The notes below the pieces were generated by a model that was not told the DNA's origin, did no database searches, and saw nothing but the letters and a program-made list of their open reading frames with translations. From positions 129,897 to 164,381 of the forward strand of contig JAHFTX010000001.1 in assembly GCA_023265395.1 (NCBI GenBank): 34,485 nucleotides of DNA. The letters run 5' to 3'. This document shows, in pieces, positions 8,312 through 16,544 of this stretch (positions are counted from its first letter, which is position 1; each line of letters begins with the position of its first letter). This stretch comes from Thermoplasmata archaeon. GTDB lineage: Archaea > Thermoplasmatota > DTKX01 > JAHFTX01. Position numbers and translations under genes: made by a program.

Positions 8312-9583
8312 ATGAGCACCGCCCCAGAGGCCCCCAGCATCGTCGCAGCGCAGGCACCCCCGGCACCGCCGCCTCCGGAGCTGGTGCTCCTGCGCGAGTG
8401 GTTCCGTGAGTGGTACCTGCACTCCCCCATCCCGATGCCCTCGCGTTTTGGGAAGCGGGAGTTCGGTTTCCTCTTCTTTGATCGGCCGGGCATGGTCCGG
8501 CATCTGCGTTTCTCCTCGCGGGCCTCCCTGCAGCGATACGTGCAGCGGCGTGTCCCGATGCACGCGTACTACTCGACGGCGTATTACACCACCCCCTCGG
8601 CCAGGACCATGCCAGAGAAGGGGTGGCTGGGCGCGGACCTGATCTTCGACCTCGATGCCGACCACCTTCGCGGCGCAGAGACGATGGATATCCCGCAGAT
8701 GTTCCAGGCTGTCAAGGTGATGACCATCCGCTTGCTGGAGGAATTCCTGCTCAAGGACTTCGGATTCACCGAAAAGGACCTGACCGTCACCTTCTCCGGG
8801 GGGCGAGGGTACCACATCCATGTCCACTCTCCTGCCGTCCAATCCCTTGGCTCCCACGAACGGCGGGAGATCGTCGACTACATCCTCGGCACCGACCTCA
8901 TCGAGGACCAACTGATCCATCATGTCCCGGTCGCCCCGGCCAAGGAAGGGCTGCGCCCGCGCCATGCTCAGAGCCTTCGACTCCCCGACCCGGCCGAGGG
9001 AGGCTGGGGACGCAAGGTGACCGAAGCGTGCTTGGACTTCCTCACGGAAGTCGAGGAGCGTGGCATCGATTTGGGCGTGACCCGCCTGACCGGGGTCCTC
9101 CCAGACCTCAAGGCCAAGGAAGCCCGAGACCTCCTCGTGCACTTCTACAGTGGGACTGCACCCAATCGACCGGTGGACATGTTGCGCAACGAGCGTCGGC
9201 TCGATCTTGGGACCAAGGCCCAGCAGGTGCTGGTCGCGTTTGCGAAGACGCAGTACGCGATCAAGACCGGGGAGACCGATGCCCCCGTCACCAGCGATAT
9301 CAAACGGCTGATCCGACTCCCCGGGTCACTCCATGGCAAGAGTGGCTTGAGGGTCATGGCGGTGACCTTGAAGGACCTGCCAACGTTCGATCCCCTGCAA
9401 CACGCAGTCGCGCTCCCCATCGAGGGGCCAGAGGTGGAGGTCGAATTCCTGAGGGCTGAAGCATGGACGCTTGGCGGAAGGACCTATACGCTGCTGCCAG
9501 GCAAGCGAATGCACCTCCCCGTCGCAGCGGCAGCGTTCGCCTTGGGCCGACGCAGTGCCCGCTTGCCCCGCGCAGCCCCGTAG
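8312..9583 (+). CDS. priS: DNA primase small (catalytic) subunit PriS
   Basis: PriS makes the RNA primers for archaeal DNA replication together with PriL. The 423-residue product carries the archaeo-eukaryotic primase signatures. The metal-binding acidic motif DLDADH has D113, D115 and D117. The nucleotide-binding motif SGGRGYHIHVHS lies around residues 162-173. The motif RLIRLPGSLHGKSGL is near residues 331-345. ATG 8312 (STAPEAPS) was chosen because the frame upstream of it, open from 8081, has no primase similarity and lies across a candidate TATA box. The first 30 residues are Pro/Ala-rich. It stands alone on its strand after the peptidase and faces the small GIY-YIG gene. Confidence 0.96.
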   Translation: MSTAPEAPSIVAAQAPPAPPPPELVLLREWFREWYLHSPIPMPSRFGKREFGFLFFDRPGMVRHLRFSSRASLQRYVQRRVPMHAYYSTAYYTTPSARTMPEKGWLGADLIFDLDADHLRGAETMDIPQMFQAVKVMTIRLLEEFLLKDFGFTEKDLTVTFSGGRGYHIHVHSPAVQSLGSHERREIVDYILGTDLIEDQLIHHVPVAPAKEGLRPRHAQSLRLPDPAEGGWGRKVTEACLDFLTEVEERGIDLGVTRLTGVLPDLKAKEARDLLVHFYSGTAPNRPVDMLRNERRLDLGTKAQQVLVAFAKTQYAIKTGETDAPVTSDIKRLIRLPGSLHGKSGLRVMAVTLKDLPTFDPLQHAVALPIEGPEVEVEFLRAEAWTLGGRTYTLLPGKRMHLPVAAAAFALGRRSARLPRAAP

Positions 9584-9696
9584 CTCGAGAATGACCCCCC
9601 CACGATGAGCAATCGGGGGCGGCAGGTTCGGGGGGTTCCATCCAGAATCGGCAGCTCCAGGCAGGAGTGACCGCTCGGAGGGTCGATGGCCATCCC

Positions 9697-9957
9697 TCAA
9701 CGGGGCGAACGTGCAGATTGGATGAGGCGGTCCTTTTCTGCCCGCCGCAGTCGCTTGATCCGGGCCTCCAGCCGTTGGGCCGCGGAACGATTGGGGCAGG
9801 GCACGCTGAAGACCAATCTGACCGGTCGACGGCCAGCCGTATAGGTGGCGCCGCGGGGTCCGGTGTTGTGTTCGACCAGACGTCTGACGAGGTTCGTCGT
9901 GGTCCCGGTGTAGAGGGTGCCGTCTCGACACCGGAGGATGTAGACGTGCCAGCCCAT
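9697..9957 (-). CDS. Small GIY-YIG domain protein (UPF0213/YhbQ type)
   Basis: An 86-residue single-domain member of the GIY-YIG nuclease superfamily. The degenerate GIY and YIG elements appear as HVYILRCRDGTLYTGTT, followed by the conserved Arg-rich helix NLVRRLVEHN and the block YTAGRRPVRLVF; Glu in the RLEARIKRLRRAEK helix is the usual metal ligand. YhbQ-like proteins are linked to DNA or RNA cleavage, but the role is poorly defined. It is convergent with priS and divergent from the beta-propeller gene (97-bp spacer). A weak AT-rich element (ATTATCAAA on the minus strand) sits about 24 nt upstream of the ATG. Confidence 0.9.
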   Translation of the reverse strand: MGWHVYILRCRDGTLYTGTTTNLVRRLVEHNTGPRGATYTAGRRPVRLVFSVPCPNRSAAQRLEARIKRLRRAEKDRLIQSARSPR

Positions 9958-10003
9958 CGTGCTTGGACGAGGGTTTGATAATCATCGAACCTTGTCAAAA
10001 TGG

Positions 10004-10010
10004 TTAAATA
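10004..10010 (+). promoter_or_regulatory. TATA box and leader of the beta-propeller gene
   Basis: TTAAATA is preceded by a purine-rich stretch (AAAATGG) that could be the BRE element. A start about 29 nt downstream (near 10033) would leave a leader of about 22 nt containing GAGAAGGG at 10040-10047, a ribosome-binding site 7-8 nt before ATG 10055. Together these support 10055 over the upstream frame opening at 9959. Confidence 0.65.
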
Positions 10011-10054
10011 CGGTTCTTCCCGGAATTGGATGCATCTCTGAGAAGGGAACCATC

Positions 10055-13000
10055 ATGAACCGAATCCCCCGCCTGCGCCCCGTGCTTGACCAAGAGCGAC
10101 CTGCCTTGACGACCGCCGCATCCGTAGCGCTGCTGCTAGGGCTGATGCTGGGCGTCGGTGCCCTTCTGGTGATCACCCTCGACTTCACCCCCCATGAGGA
10201 CAACGAGAACGAGGTAGCCCTCCCTCCGCCAAGGCACGTCACCCCGACGCAACCGGAGGTGCAGCTGGGAGGGACCTCGGGAACGGCCACCGCGAACCAA
10301 ACTGATGGGTTGGTGGCCCCCCAAGAGGTCGAGGACCTGCGCCGGCTGGCTGAGCTGGAGGAAGGCCAGAACTTCGATGTTGCCACTCCCCCCGGCCAAG
10401 GCAGCTCTACTGGCTCGCAACCCCCCATGGGGGATCGCAAGGGAGGTGCCGGCGACGAATCCGAGATGGCGGGCGCAGCGTCGGCCTTCGCCGGTGACGG
10501 CTCGGCGGAAGCGCGGTCGGTCGAGGAGGCGGACATCGTCCATGTCGTGGGCGACCGCATGTACATCCTCAACCCCTGGCGCGGACTGCTCGTGGTCGAC
10601 CTTTCCAATCCCCACCACCCCACGCTCGTTGGCCGTGCGGCAATCGAGGGTCAACCTGTCGACCTCTATGTCGCCGATGGCATGGCCTATGTGACCGTGC
10701 AGGACACCTACGGATACTGGTATGGCTACGTCAAGCAAGGCCTGGCCATGGACGAGATTGCCATGGCCGCTCCCGACTATCATATCGGGAGCCGCATCGT
10801 GATCGTCGACGTCAGTGCGGACGGCGGTCCACAGGTAAAGGCGACCGTCAACCTCGAGGGCCAGATCAGCCAGAGCCGCAAGGTCGGTGACGTGATCTAC
10901 TTCGTGAGCACACAGTATGGCTGGTACGAACAGGTCAGGGATTCTCTTCCCGGTGGACCGGATGAGGTCTCCCCGGATGCCCCTGAGATGGCCTGGGACA
11001 CCACCACGGTCAGTTCCCTGCTCGTCCGTGACCCCTCCAAGGTGAAGATGATCGACCAGGTTCTCTTCGTCGGCAACGCCAACCAGGTCCATGCCAGCGA
11101 CCGGGCGCTCTTCGTCGCGCAATCCTCGTGGGACGAGAATCCACGGACCAAGGTCTCCTACATCGACATCTCCGACCCTGCCGGAACCCTCGTCGTACGC
11201 GGAACGATGGATGTCAAGGGCATGCTCTGGGACAAGTACCAGATGGACCACTTTGGCGACACCTTCCGGATGGTCACCCACGATGACAGTTCCGGCTCTG
11301 GCCGCTCGGACCTGTGGATCTTCGACGTCCGCAACCCCGACGTGCCGCTGCTCGACAGCAGGCTGACCATCGACGATGCCGGATCGCTGATGGCGACCCG
11401 GTTCGCTGGCGATCGCCTCTACACCATCCACCTGCCCCAGAACCTCGTGGATCCCCTCGATGTCATCGACCTCTCCGACCCGACCCACCCCGTCCTGACC
11501 GATGTCCTGGAGATCCCAGGCTGGGTCAGCCACATCGAGGTCCGCGGCGACCGGCTGATCACCCTCGGGATCGCGGAGGTCTCCTGGCCTCGGCAGGTCG
11601 CAGTCTCCCTCTTCGACGTCGCGGACCCCTCCGATGCGGTCCTACTCGACCGTGTCTCCCTCGAGGGTGCCTCGAGCTCGAGCGCGGCGACGTGGGATCC
11701 CAAGGCACTGACCGTCCTCGACGAGCAGGGCTTGGTGCTCGTTCCCTACTCCTCGTGGAACTCGAACTACGACACCTATGAAGCTGGTGTCCAACTGGTC
11801 ATGGTCGATCTCACGGCAGGAGACCTGACCCTCGGTGGCACCGTCGAAGGTCAATGGGAGGTCAGCCGCACACGCGCGTTGGGTGACCTCGTCGTCGCCA
11901 CCAGCCCGGTGGCGTTGCAAGTCATTGACCCCGCTGACCCGCACAAGCCGATCATCATCGGCACCCTCGAGCTGGCTGCCTCGATAGTCCAGACCCTTCC
12001 GGTCCCAGGGACCAAGGTGGCCCTCGAGCTGGTCCAGCGCGACTATGGGATGCCCGCTGAGCTGCGCGTCGTCCCAGCCGATGACCTCGACCTCGGAACC
12101 GTCTTGGCGCACGTCTCCCTGCCCCTGCAGGACGCCACTCTCTACCTCATCGATGGGGGAGTCGTTGCGGTCGGGCACGGCCTGAGCGGCACCGCCACCG
12201 GTGGACGCTACGAGGTGTTCACCCTCGATGAGAACGGGATGCCCAAGCACCACACCAGCATGAACCTCCCCAACGGGGACATGCTGCCCTACGGTGGTGG
12301 GACCTCCTACAACATCGGCAACCCCTGGCAGACCTTGCAGGTCGGCGACCATCTGTTGGTGAGCCTGCTCTACCACTACGAGCCCTACTACGGCGAAGGG
12401 GACGTCGGTTCCGGCACCTCTCCTCCCAAAGGGGATGAAGGCAAGGAAAGGACCGATGATGAGACCGGTGACGATGAGATCGACGAGACCACCCCGCCAG
12501 TCTACCAACCGGAGATCACGAAGCAGCGGTTGGCGGTCCTCGACACGAGCAACCCTGACAAACCGTTGCTCCGAGTGTTCGATGTCGACCTCGCGTCTCC
12601 CTCCCATATGACCTCCACTGCCGCCGGAGATGCCGTCATCATCACCGACCGCCAATGGGGGTACGACTCCGAGGGCGTTTCGACGATACGGAGCTCCGCG
12701 CTGATCGTGACCCTCGCTACCCCCGCCAAGCCGATAGTGTCGGATCGCATCCCGATCCTCGGTACCGCGGTCGGGGATGACCTTGCGCACCACGTGCTCT
12801 ACACAACCGTCTCATGGGGCGATGTCCCCGCCGTGACGGACCCGGGCCAGTACCAAGGCGAGGAGGACTGGAGCGACGTTCTGGTCGCTATCGACATCAG
12901 CCAGGACAAACCTTCAGTCCGATGGGCGCTCTCAGTCGATGGTCGGGTCTCGGACGTGGTGATCCAGGATCAGCAGGCGATCTTGCTGACCTCTCCCTGG

Positions 13001-13417
13001 CTCTCCTATTGGGGCTATGGCGGTTGCTATGACTGCGTCCGGGTCGGCTACAGCACCGGAGAGGAGGGCATCGCCTCGGGCGATGGGTCCTCCACGCAGC
13101 CCCCGGCCGCCATTGAGGTGCCACGGAGCACGGTCGTGCTGCTGGACTTGAGCGGCCGATCCGCCACTGGGCCCACCGTGTTGAGCCGCTTCGCGGCGCC
13201 CGGTGTCGGCAACATCGCCGCCGTTGGCGGCGATTTGCTGGTGCTGCGGATGGATGGGCAGGCCTTGATCACCTACGACCTGAGTGATCCCTCCGCGCCG
13301 GTGGGGCTGTCGATGACCGCTTTGTCGACCTGGCCGCACTCCGTGGTCATCGACGGGAACAGCGTCGTGGTGTCGTCCGATTGGTACGGCGTCCAGCGCA
13401 TCCCACTGGGCGCGTAG
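10055..13417 (+). CDS. Secreted, membrane-anchored beta-propeller domain protein
   Basis: This 1,120-residue protein has one N-terminal membrane segment (about residues 20-42) and then a low-complexity stalk up to about residue 150. The rest is made of repeated four-stranded blades with recurring phrases such as VVDLSNPHHPTLV, VIDLSDPTHPVLT and LFDVADPSDAVLL. This fits the archaeal/bacterial secreted beta-propeller family (Beta_propel, LVIVD-like repeats), in which EEADIVHVVGDRMYIL is the typical first blade. An acidic loop rich in Asp/Glu lies near residues 785-815, and a close Cys pair (GGCYDCVR) near 989-994. Most of the protein is expected outside the cell, probably for binding rather than catalysis; no enzyme motif is seen. 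The start is fixed by the leader and ribosome-binding site. The gene ends 17 bp before a strong hairpin. Confidence 0.85.
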   Translation: MNRIPRLRPVLDQERPALTTAASVALLLGLMLGVGALLVITLDFTPHEDNENEVALPPPRHVTPTQPEVQLGGTSGTATANQTDGLVAPQEVEDLRRLAELEEGQNFDVATPPGQGSSTGSQPPMGDRKGGAGDESEMAGAASAFAGDGSAEARSVEEADIVHVVGDRMYILNPWRGLLVVDLSNPHHPTLVGRAAIEGQPVDLYVADGMAYVTVQDTYGYWYGYVKQGLAMDEIAMAAPDYHIGSRIVIVDVSADGGPQVKATVNLEGQISQSRKVGDVIYFVSTQYGWYEQVRDSLPGGPDEVSPDAPEMAWDTTTVSSLLVRDPSKVKMIDQVLFVGNANQVHASDRALFVAQSSWDENPRTKVSYIDISDPAGTLVVRGTMDVKGMLWDKYQMDHFGDTFRMVTHDDSSGSGRSDLWIFDVRNPDVPLLDSRLTIDDAGSLMATRFAGDRLYTIHLPQNLVDPLDVIDLSDPTHPVLTDVLEIPGWVSHIEVRGDRLITLGIAEVSWPRQVAVSLFDVADPSDAVLLDRVSLEGASSSSAATWDPKALTVLDEQGLVLVPYSSWNSNYDTYEAGVQLVMVDLTAGDLTLGGTVEGQWEVSRTRALGDLVVATSPVALQVIDPADPHKPIIIGTLELAASIVQTLPVPGTKVALELVQRDYGMPAELRVVPADDLDLGTVLAHVSLPLQDATLYLIDGGVVAVGHGLSGTATGGRYEVFTLDENGMPKHHTSMNLPNGDMLPYGGGTSYNIGNPWQTLQVGDHLLVSLLYHYEPYYGEGDVGSGTSPPKGDEGKERTDDETGDDEIDETTPPVYQPEITKQRLAVLDTSNPDKPLLRVFDVDLASPSHMTSTAAGDAVIITDRQWGYDSEGVSTIRSSALIVTLATPAKPIVSDRIPILGTAVGDDLAHHVLYTTVSWGDVPAVTDPGQYQGEEDWSDVLVAIDISQDKPSVRWALSVDGRVSDVVIQDQQAILLTSPWLSYWGYGGCYDCVRVGYSTGEEGIASGDGSSTQPPAAIEVPRSTVVLLDLSGRSATGPTVLSRFAAPGVGNIAAVGGDLLVLRMDGQALITYDLSDPSAPVGLSMTALSTWPHSVVIDGNSVVVSSDWYGVQRIPLGA

Positions 13418-13430
13418 CGTCCTCGACCCC

Positions 13431-13463
13431 AAAAGGTGGGGGGCCGCGGTGCGGTCCCCCACC
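13431..13463. terminator. Strong hairpin between convergent genes, terminator-like
   Basis: GGTGGGGGGCCGC (13435-13447) and GCGGTCCCCCACC (13451-13463) pair over 13 positions, one of them G-U in one orientation, around a GGT loop. AAAA at 13431-13434 becomes TTTT immediately after the hairpin on the minus strand, so the element resembles an intrinsic terminator for the tatA-trmY-polB transcript. It also lies just after the stop of the plus-strand beta-propeller gene. Hairpins are not required for archaeal termination, which often uses T-runs alone, so its activity is inferred. Confidence 0.65.
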
Positions 13464-13470
13464 ATCTCGT

Positions 13471-15249
13471 TCACGCGACGAACCGCATCTGCCGGTTGTC
13501 GCCCGTCTGCAAGTTGTGCACCAGCACGCGCCCGGGCTCAGGCACGAAGTTGAGCATCTTCTGGTAGGACGTCTGGGACTGCCAGGTGCTGGAGTTGACC
13601 AACAGGATGTTACGATAGTTCTCGACGTTGGCCGCGTGGACGTGGCCGGTGACGAATATGTCGGGGACTGTCTCGATCGTCAGGTAGTCCTTTGCCTCGG
13701 GGGCCAACGGTGTGCGCGACCCCCAGATGGGGGCGAGGTGACGTCGGCTGAGCATCTCCTTCATCGCTGTGGCTGGGTGTTCGTAGGAGAGGCCTCGGAT
13801 TGAGGGGATCCAATCGTCGAGGGACTTGCCGTGATAGGCGAGCAGCTCGACGCCATTGAGGCTGATGGTCGAGGGGTTGCCTACGAAGGTGACGTTGCTC
13901 CCGAAGAGCTTGCGGACCTCGATGGGGAGCTGCGGCTGGGGCTCGGCCAGACGCACGGCATCATGGTTGCCCGGGACGAGGAGCACGCGGATGTGGTCGG
14001 GCAGGGTCGCGACATAGGCGGCGAGCTGCTCGTACTGGACATAGAGGTCGCTCTGGTCGAGGTCGGAGAACTGGTTCGGATAGACGCCGATGCCATCGAC
14101 CACGTCGCCGTTCATGACCAGATAGCGGATGGAGCCCGCCATCTCGCGGTTGTTGTCGACATGGCCGTTGAGCCAGCGCAGGAAGTTGGTCCACTCTCGC
14201 TGCAGGAAGGTCTTGCTCCCGACGTGGATGTCGCTCACGAAGGCGACACAGATGGGTTCCTCTGCGCGCCGGGGTTCTCGGGTGCGAGGCACCTCCGGGC
14301 GGACGATGGTCTTGGCCACCAGGCGTTCACGTCGGGAATCGAGGCGGCCGATCACCCCGATGACCTCGTCAGTGATGATCGTCGCCTCCGTGACGTCCTT
14401 GGGCACTGACACGGTCAGCCGTCCGCTCTCGTCCTCGATGGTGACGATGGTCCCACCCCATTTGGTCGTGTGCAGCTGTGCGACCATCCCGATGACCTTG
14501 ACCTCCCCGCTCGGTGGACGCTCGAGCACGGTCGCCACCGGCACGGCCGCGCGCATCTCTGCGCGCTCCCGTAGGAGCTTGCGCAACAGCCGGAAGCGGT
14601 CTTGGAAGGTCTTGACGAAGTCGTCGAGGGAGCCGGTGCAGGTCGACTGGCCAGTGATATCGCCACGCACCGAGAAGCGGGCTTCGTAGTCCGCCGCGAT
14701 TGGCCGGAAGGTCGCCGCCGCGCGTAATCGCAGGCGCAGAATCGGACTGCCCGTGGCCCCCCGCGTTTCGGGGTCGGCGAATGTCTCCAGTTGCTCGTCA
14801 GCTGCCGGCACCTGAGCAGGCAGTCCCTCGGGCATCGATCGGAGCGCGGTTGGCGCCGGGGCGGCCTCAGCGACAGCAGGCACCGTTGCAGGGCCGGGAT
14901 CGATGCGCGACGTCGGCGGGGGCGAGGAGGGCGGCTGCAGTCTTGGCTGGACCTGTGGGTGCTTGATCCCCAGTGCGCGCGAGAGGGTCGACGCAGCAGT
15001 CGCTGGGGCGGCGCGCCCAGCAGGACGGGGCGGGCTGGCAGAAGGGGGCTCGGGACCAGGCGATGGGACCACCGCACCCTCGAAGGACTCGAGATCTTCG
15101 AGGTCGACGAACATCCCCATGGAGGTCCGAGCGAGCAAGTAGGCATCGAGGAATGCCAGGGGATGGGCTTGGCGCAGGAGGAAGCCCAAAGCTTCGGGGC
15201 GGGCGAGCAGAGACTTCTCGCTTAGTCGCTGCAGGAGGTGTCCTTCCAT
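13471..15249 (-). CDS. polB: DNA polymerase D small subunit DP1 (3'-5' exonuclease)
   Basis: DP1 is the proofreading subunit of the archaeal D-family replicative polymerase and pairs with DP2, which is not in this window. The 592-residue protein has a short helical N-terminal domain (1-50) and a Pro/Ala/Ser-rich linker (about 60-165). An OB-fold (about 245-300, with GGTIVTIEDESGRLTVSVP) follows. The calcineurin-like phosphoesterase domain shows intact metal motifs: FVSDIHVGS near 336-343, VMNGDVVDG, VPGNHD near 426 and TGHVHAA near 535. The active residues are kept, so exonuclease activity is expected. It begins 27 bp after trmY on the same strand with little ribosome-binding signal. Its 3' end faces the hairpin at 13435-13463. 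Confidence 0.96.
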   Translation of the reverse strand: MEGHLLQRLSEKSLLARPEALGFLLRQAHPLAFLDAYLLARTSMGMFVDLEDLESFEGAVVPSPGPEPPSASPPRPAGRAAPATAASTLSRALGIKHPQVQPRLQPPSSPPPTSRIDPGPATVPAVAEAAPAPTALRSMPEGLPAQVPAADEQLETFADPETRGATGSPILRLRLRAAATFRPIAADYEARFSVRGDITGQSTCTGSLDDFVKTFQDRFRLLRKLLRERAEMRAAVPVATVLERPPSGEVKVIGMVAQLHTTKWGGTIVTIEDESGRLTVSVPKDVTEATIITDEVIGVIGRLDSRRERLVAKTIVRPEVPRTREPRRAEEPICVAFVSDIHVGSKTFLQREWTNFLRWLNGHVDNNREMAGSIRYLVMNGDVVDGIGVYPNQFSDLDQSDLYVQYEQLAAYVATLPDHIRVLLVPGNHDAVRLAEPQPQLPIEVRKLFGSNVTFVGNPSTISLNGVELLAYHGKSLDDWIPSIRGLSYEHPATAMKEMLSRRHLAPIWGSRTPLAPEAKDYLTIETVPDIFVTGHVHAANVENYRNILLVNSSTWQSQTSYQKMLNFVPEPGRVLVHNLQTGDNRQMRFVA

Positions 15250-15276
15250 GGGACGGGGACCATGGACGTCACCGCA

Positions 15277-15891
15277 CTAAAGCCCTCCGAAGCCCCCCGG
15301 TACGGCGCCGTTGTGGGTGTCGAGCAGGTAGTGTACGACGGATAGTACGGCGTCGGCATGATAGTGCACAGGCCCCAGTCCAACTCTCAAGACCTGGGGC
15401 TGGACAGCAAGTGCCGCCAGGTCAGCCATCCCCAACCCTCGATGGCCCCCCACCAGGAAAGTACCGGGGGGCATCGCCCCGGCGTGAGCAGGGGCACTCT
15501 CGTCAAGGAGGATGATCGGCTGCTCCAAGCGATCGAGCAATCGCCCGAAATCCTCCCCCCTGGCGGTGATGCCTGGTGTGGTGTCCACTGGGACGGTCAT
15601 GGGGGGAGCCACCCGGTACCACGAGGAGAGCGCTTCCTGCAGCAGGCCAGCGGCCGCACGCTCGCTCGGGTGCAAGTGGGTCACCTTCCGCCCGTCAAGC
15701 GTCAGGGTCAGGGGGGGTGGACCGCCCAGATGCAGTTCGAGCACAGTGTCCGAGCGAATTCCGTGGGAGGTCAACAGGCCTGTCATGGCGCAGCGAGCGA
15801 CCAGGTCGAAGCGTCCGCCGTCGGCCAAGTTGTGCAGATCGACCTTGGAGGCGGCGGCCGTCGAAGGGAACGCCACCACGAAACGACGCAA
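15277..15891 (-). CDS. trmY: tRNA pseudouridine-54 N1-methyltransferase TrmY
   Basis: TrmY (DUF358, SPOUT fold) methylates pseudouridine 54 in the T-loop of archaeal tRNAs using S-adenosylmethionine. The 204-residue product shows the family pattern: MRRFVVAF, then LHNLADGGRFDLVARC, LLTSHGIRSDTVLELHL, LHPSERAAAGLLQEAL, a knotted SAM-binding part with FLVGGHRGLG, and VGLGPVHYHADAVLSVVHYL near the end. Translation begins at TTG (15889-15891); a strong GGAGGGG ribosome-binding site at 15898-15904, 6 nt upstream, decides this start. It lies 17 bp after tatA and 27 bp before polB, so the three are probably one operon. Confidence 0.94.
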   Translation of the reverse strand: MRRFVVAFPSTAAASKVDLHNLADGGRFDLVARCAMTGLLTSHGIRSDTVLELHLGGPPPLTLTLDGRKVTHLHPSERAAAGLLQEALSSWYRVAPPMTVPVDTTPGITARGEDFGRLLDRLEQPIILLDESAPAHAGAMPPGTFLVGGHRGLGMADLAALAVQPQVLRVGLGPVHYHADAVLSVVHYLLDTHNGAVPGGFGGL

Positions 15892-15908
15892 GGACGTCCC
15901 CTCCTGTC

Positions 15909-16328
15909 CTAGAGGGCTTCCTTCACCAGCAGGCGCAGCTGCTCCTCATCCTTGCCGCTGGGGTCGATTCCCAAGGCAGCGGCCGTCGAGACGAGGTGTG
16001 CCGGCGGTGGCCTAGTCATCGCAGCTTGCGATTCCCCTTCCGACCCCTCTCGAACTGCTCTTGGCCGTGGGTGACCGTCGACGACGGTCAGGTCTCCGGT
16101 GGCGACCAGATCCTTCTGCCGAGCGAGCGCGTCATCATCGGTACGGTCATGCGTCGTCTGCATGGCTTGGCGCATCTGGCGGTTGAAATCGCGCTGGTGC
16201 ATCTTCCAGCGAGCCTGCAGCTGGCCGACGCTCCGCGCCAACTGGGGGAGCTGGTCGGTGCCAAGGAACAGGAAGGCAACCAAGGCCACGAGGATGAGCG
16301 TCTCCATCCCGCCGTCGAGCAGCCCCAT
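15909..16328 (-). CDS. tatA: TatA/TatB-like twin-arginine translocase subunit
   Basis: A small membrane protein of the Tat export system, which moves folded proteins across the cytoplasmic membrane. From ATG 16328 (139 residues) it shows the standard layout: a short N-terminus (MGLLDGG), one membrane helix of about 16 residues (TLILVALVAFLFLG), the hinge with DQLPQLARSVGQ, an amphipathic helix, then a long charged tail. The tail ends in an ALGIDPSGKDEEQLRLL-type block. An ATG 21 nt earlier (16349) is in frame, but a TATA-like TTATGG sits 29 nt before 16328, which favours the shorter form. TatA and TatB cannot be separated from sequence alone, and no TatC is in the window. Confidence 0.85.
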   Translation of the reverse strand: MGLLDGGMETLILVALVAFLFLGTDQLPQLARSVGQLQARWKMHQRDFNRQMRQAMQTTHDRTDDDALARQKDLVATGDLTVVDGHPRPRAVREGSEGESQAAMTRPPPAHLVSTAAALGIDPSGKDEEQLRLLVKEAL

Positions 16329-16352
16329 GGCCTGATGACCCCCCACCATTCG

Positions 16353-16358
16353 CCATAA
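16353..16358 (-). promoter_or_regulatory. TATA-like element of the tatA-trmY-polB operon
   Basis: CCTTATGGC on the minus strand places a TATA-like core 29-30 nt before ATG 16328, the same spacing as at rpl10e and the two surface-protein genes. It overlaps the upstream in-frame ATG region, which argues for the leaderless shorter tatA. The rest of the 16359-16544 divergent spacer contains only a possible 7-bp inverted repeat and nothing I recognise. Confidence 0.5.
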
Positions 16359-16544
16359 GGCTTGTCACTCGACGATGGCAGGAGCCCTTCGGCCTCGGAG
16401 TGTGGCGAGCGGATCGGCTCACCGTCTGCTCGCCTGGTCGGGAGTAGAAGGGTCGCAAAGGGCGCACGCGTGGCAGTCTGATTCCCCTCGACACGAAGGA
16501 AACCCTCAAGGGGTGAGCCCGACCTGACGATTTCAGCACGAGCC

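Noticed and set aside
9595-9635. C-run and G-runs after priS as a terminator or quadruplex
   Set aside because: Runs of 7 C, 5 G and 6 G give several weak pairings but no clear stem or T-run; too few G-runs for a quadruplex.
9959-10054. N-terminal extension of the beta-propeller protein
   Set aside because: A TATA box (10004) and a ribosome-binding site (10040-10047) lie inside it, and ATG 10055 gives a clean N-terminal membrane segment.
16404-16434. Inverted repeat GGCGAGC / GCTCGCC in the tatA-CBS divergent spacer as a tRNA or operator
   Set aside because: Only 7 bp with a 17-nt loop in GC-rich DNA; no tRNA arms or T-loop sequence and no second copy.
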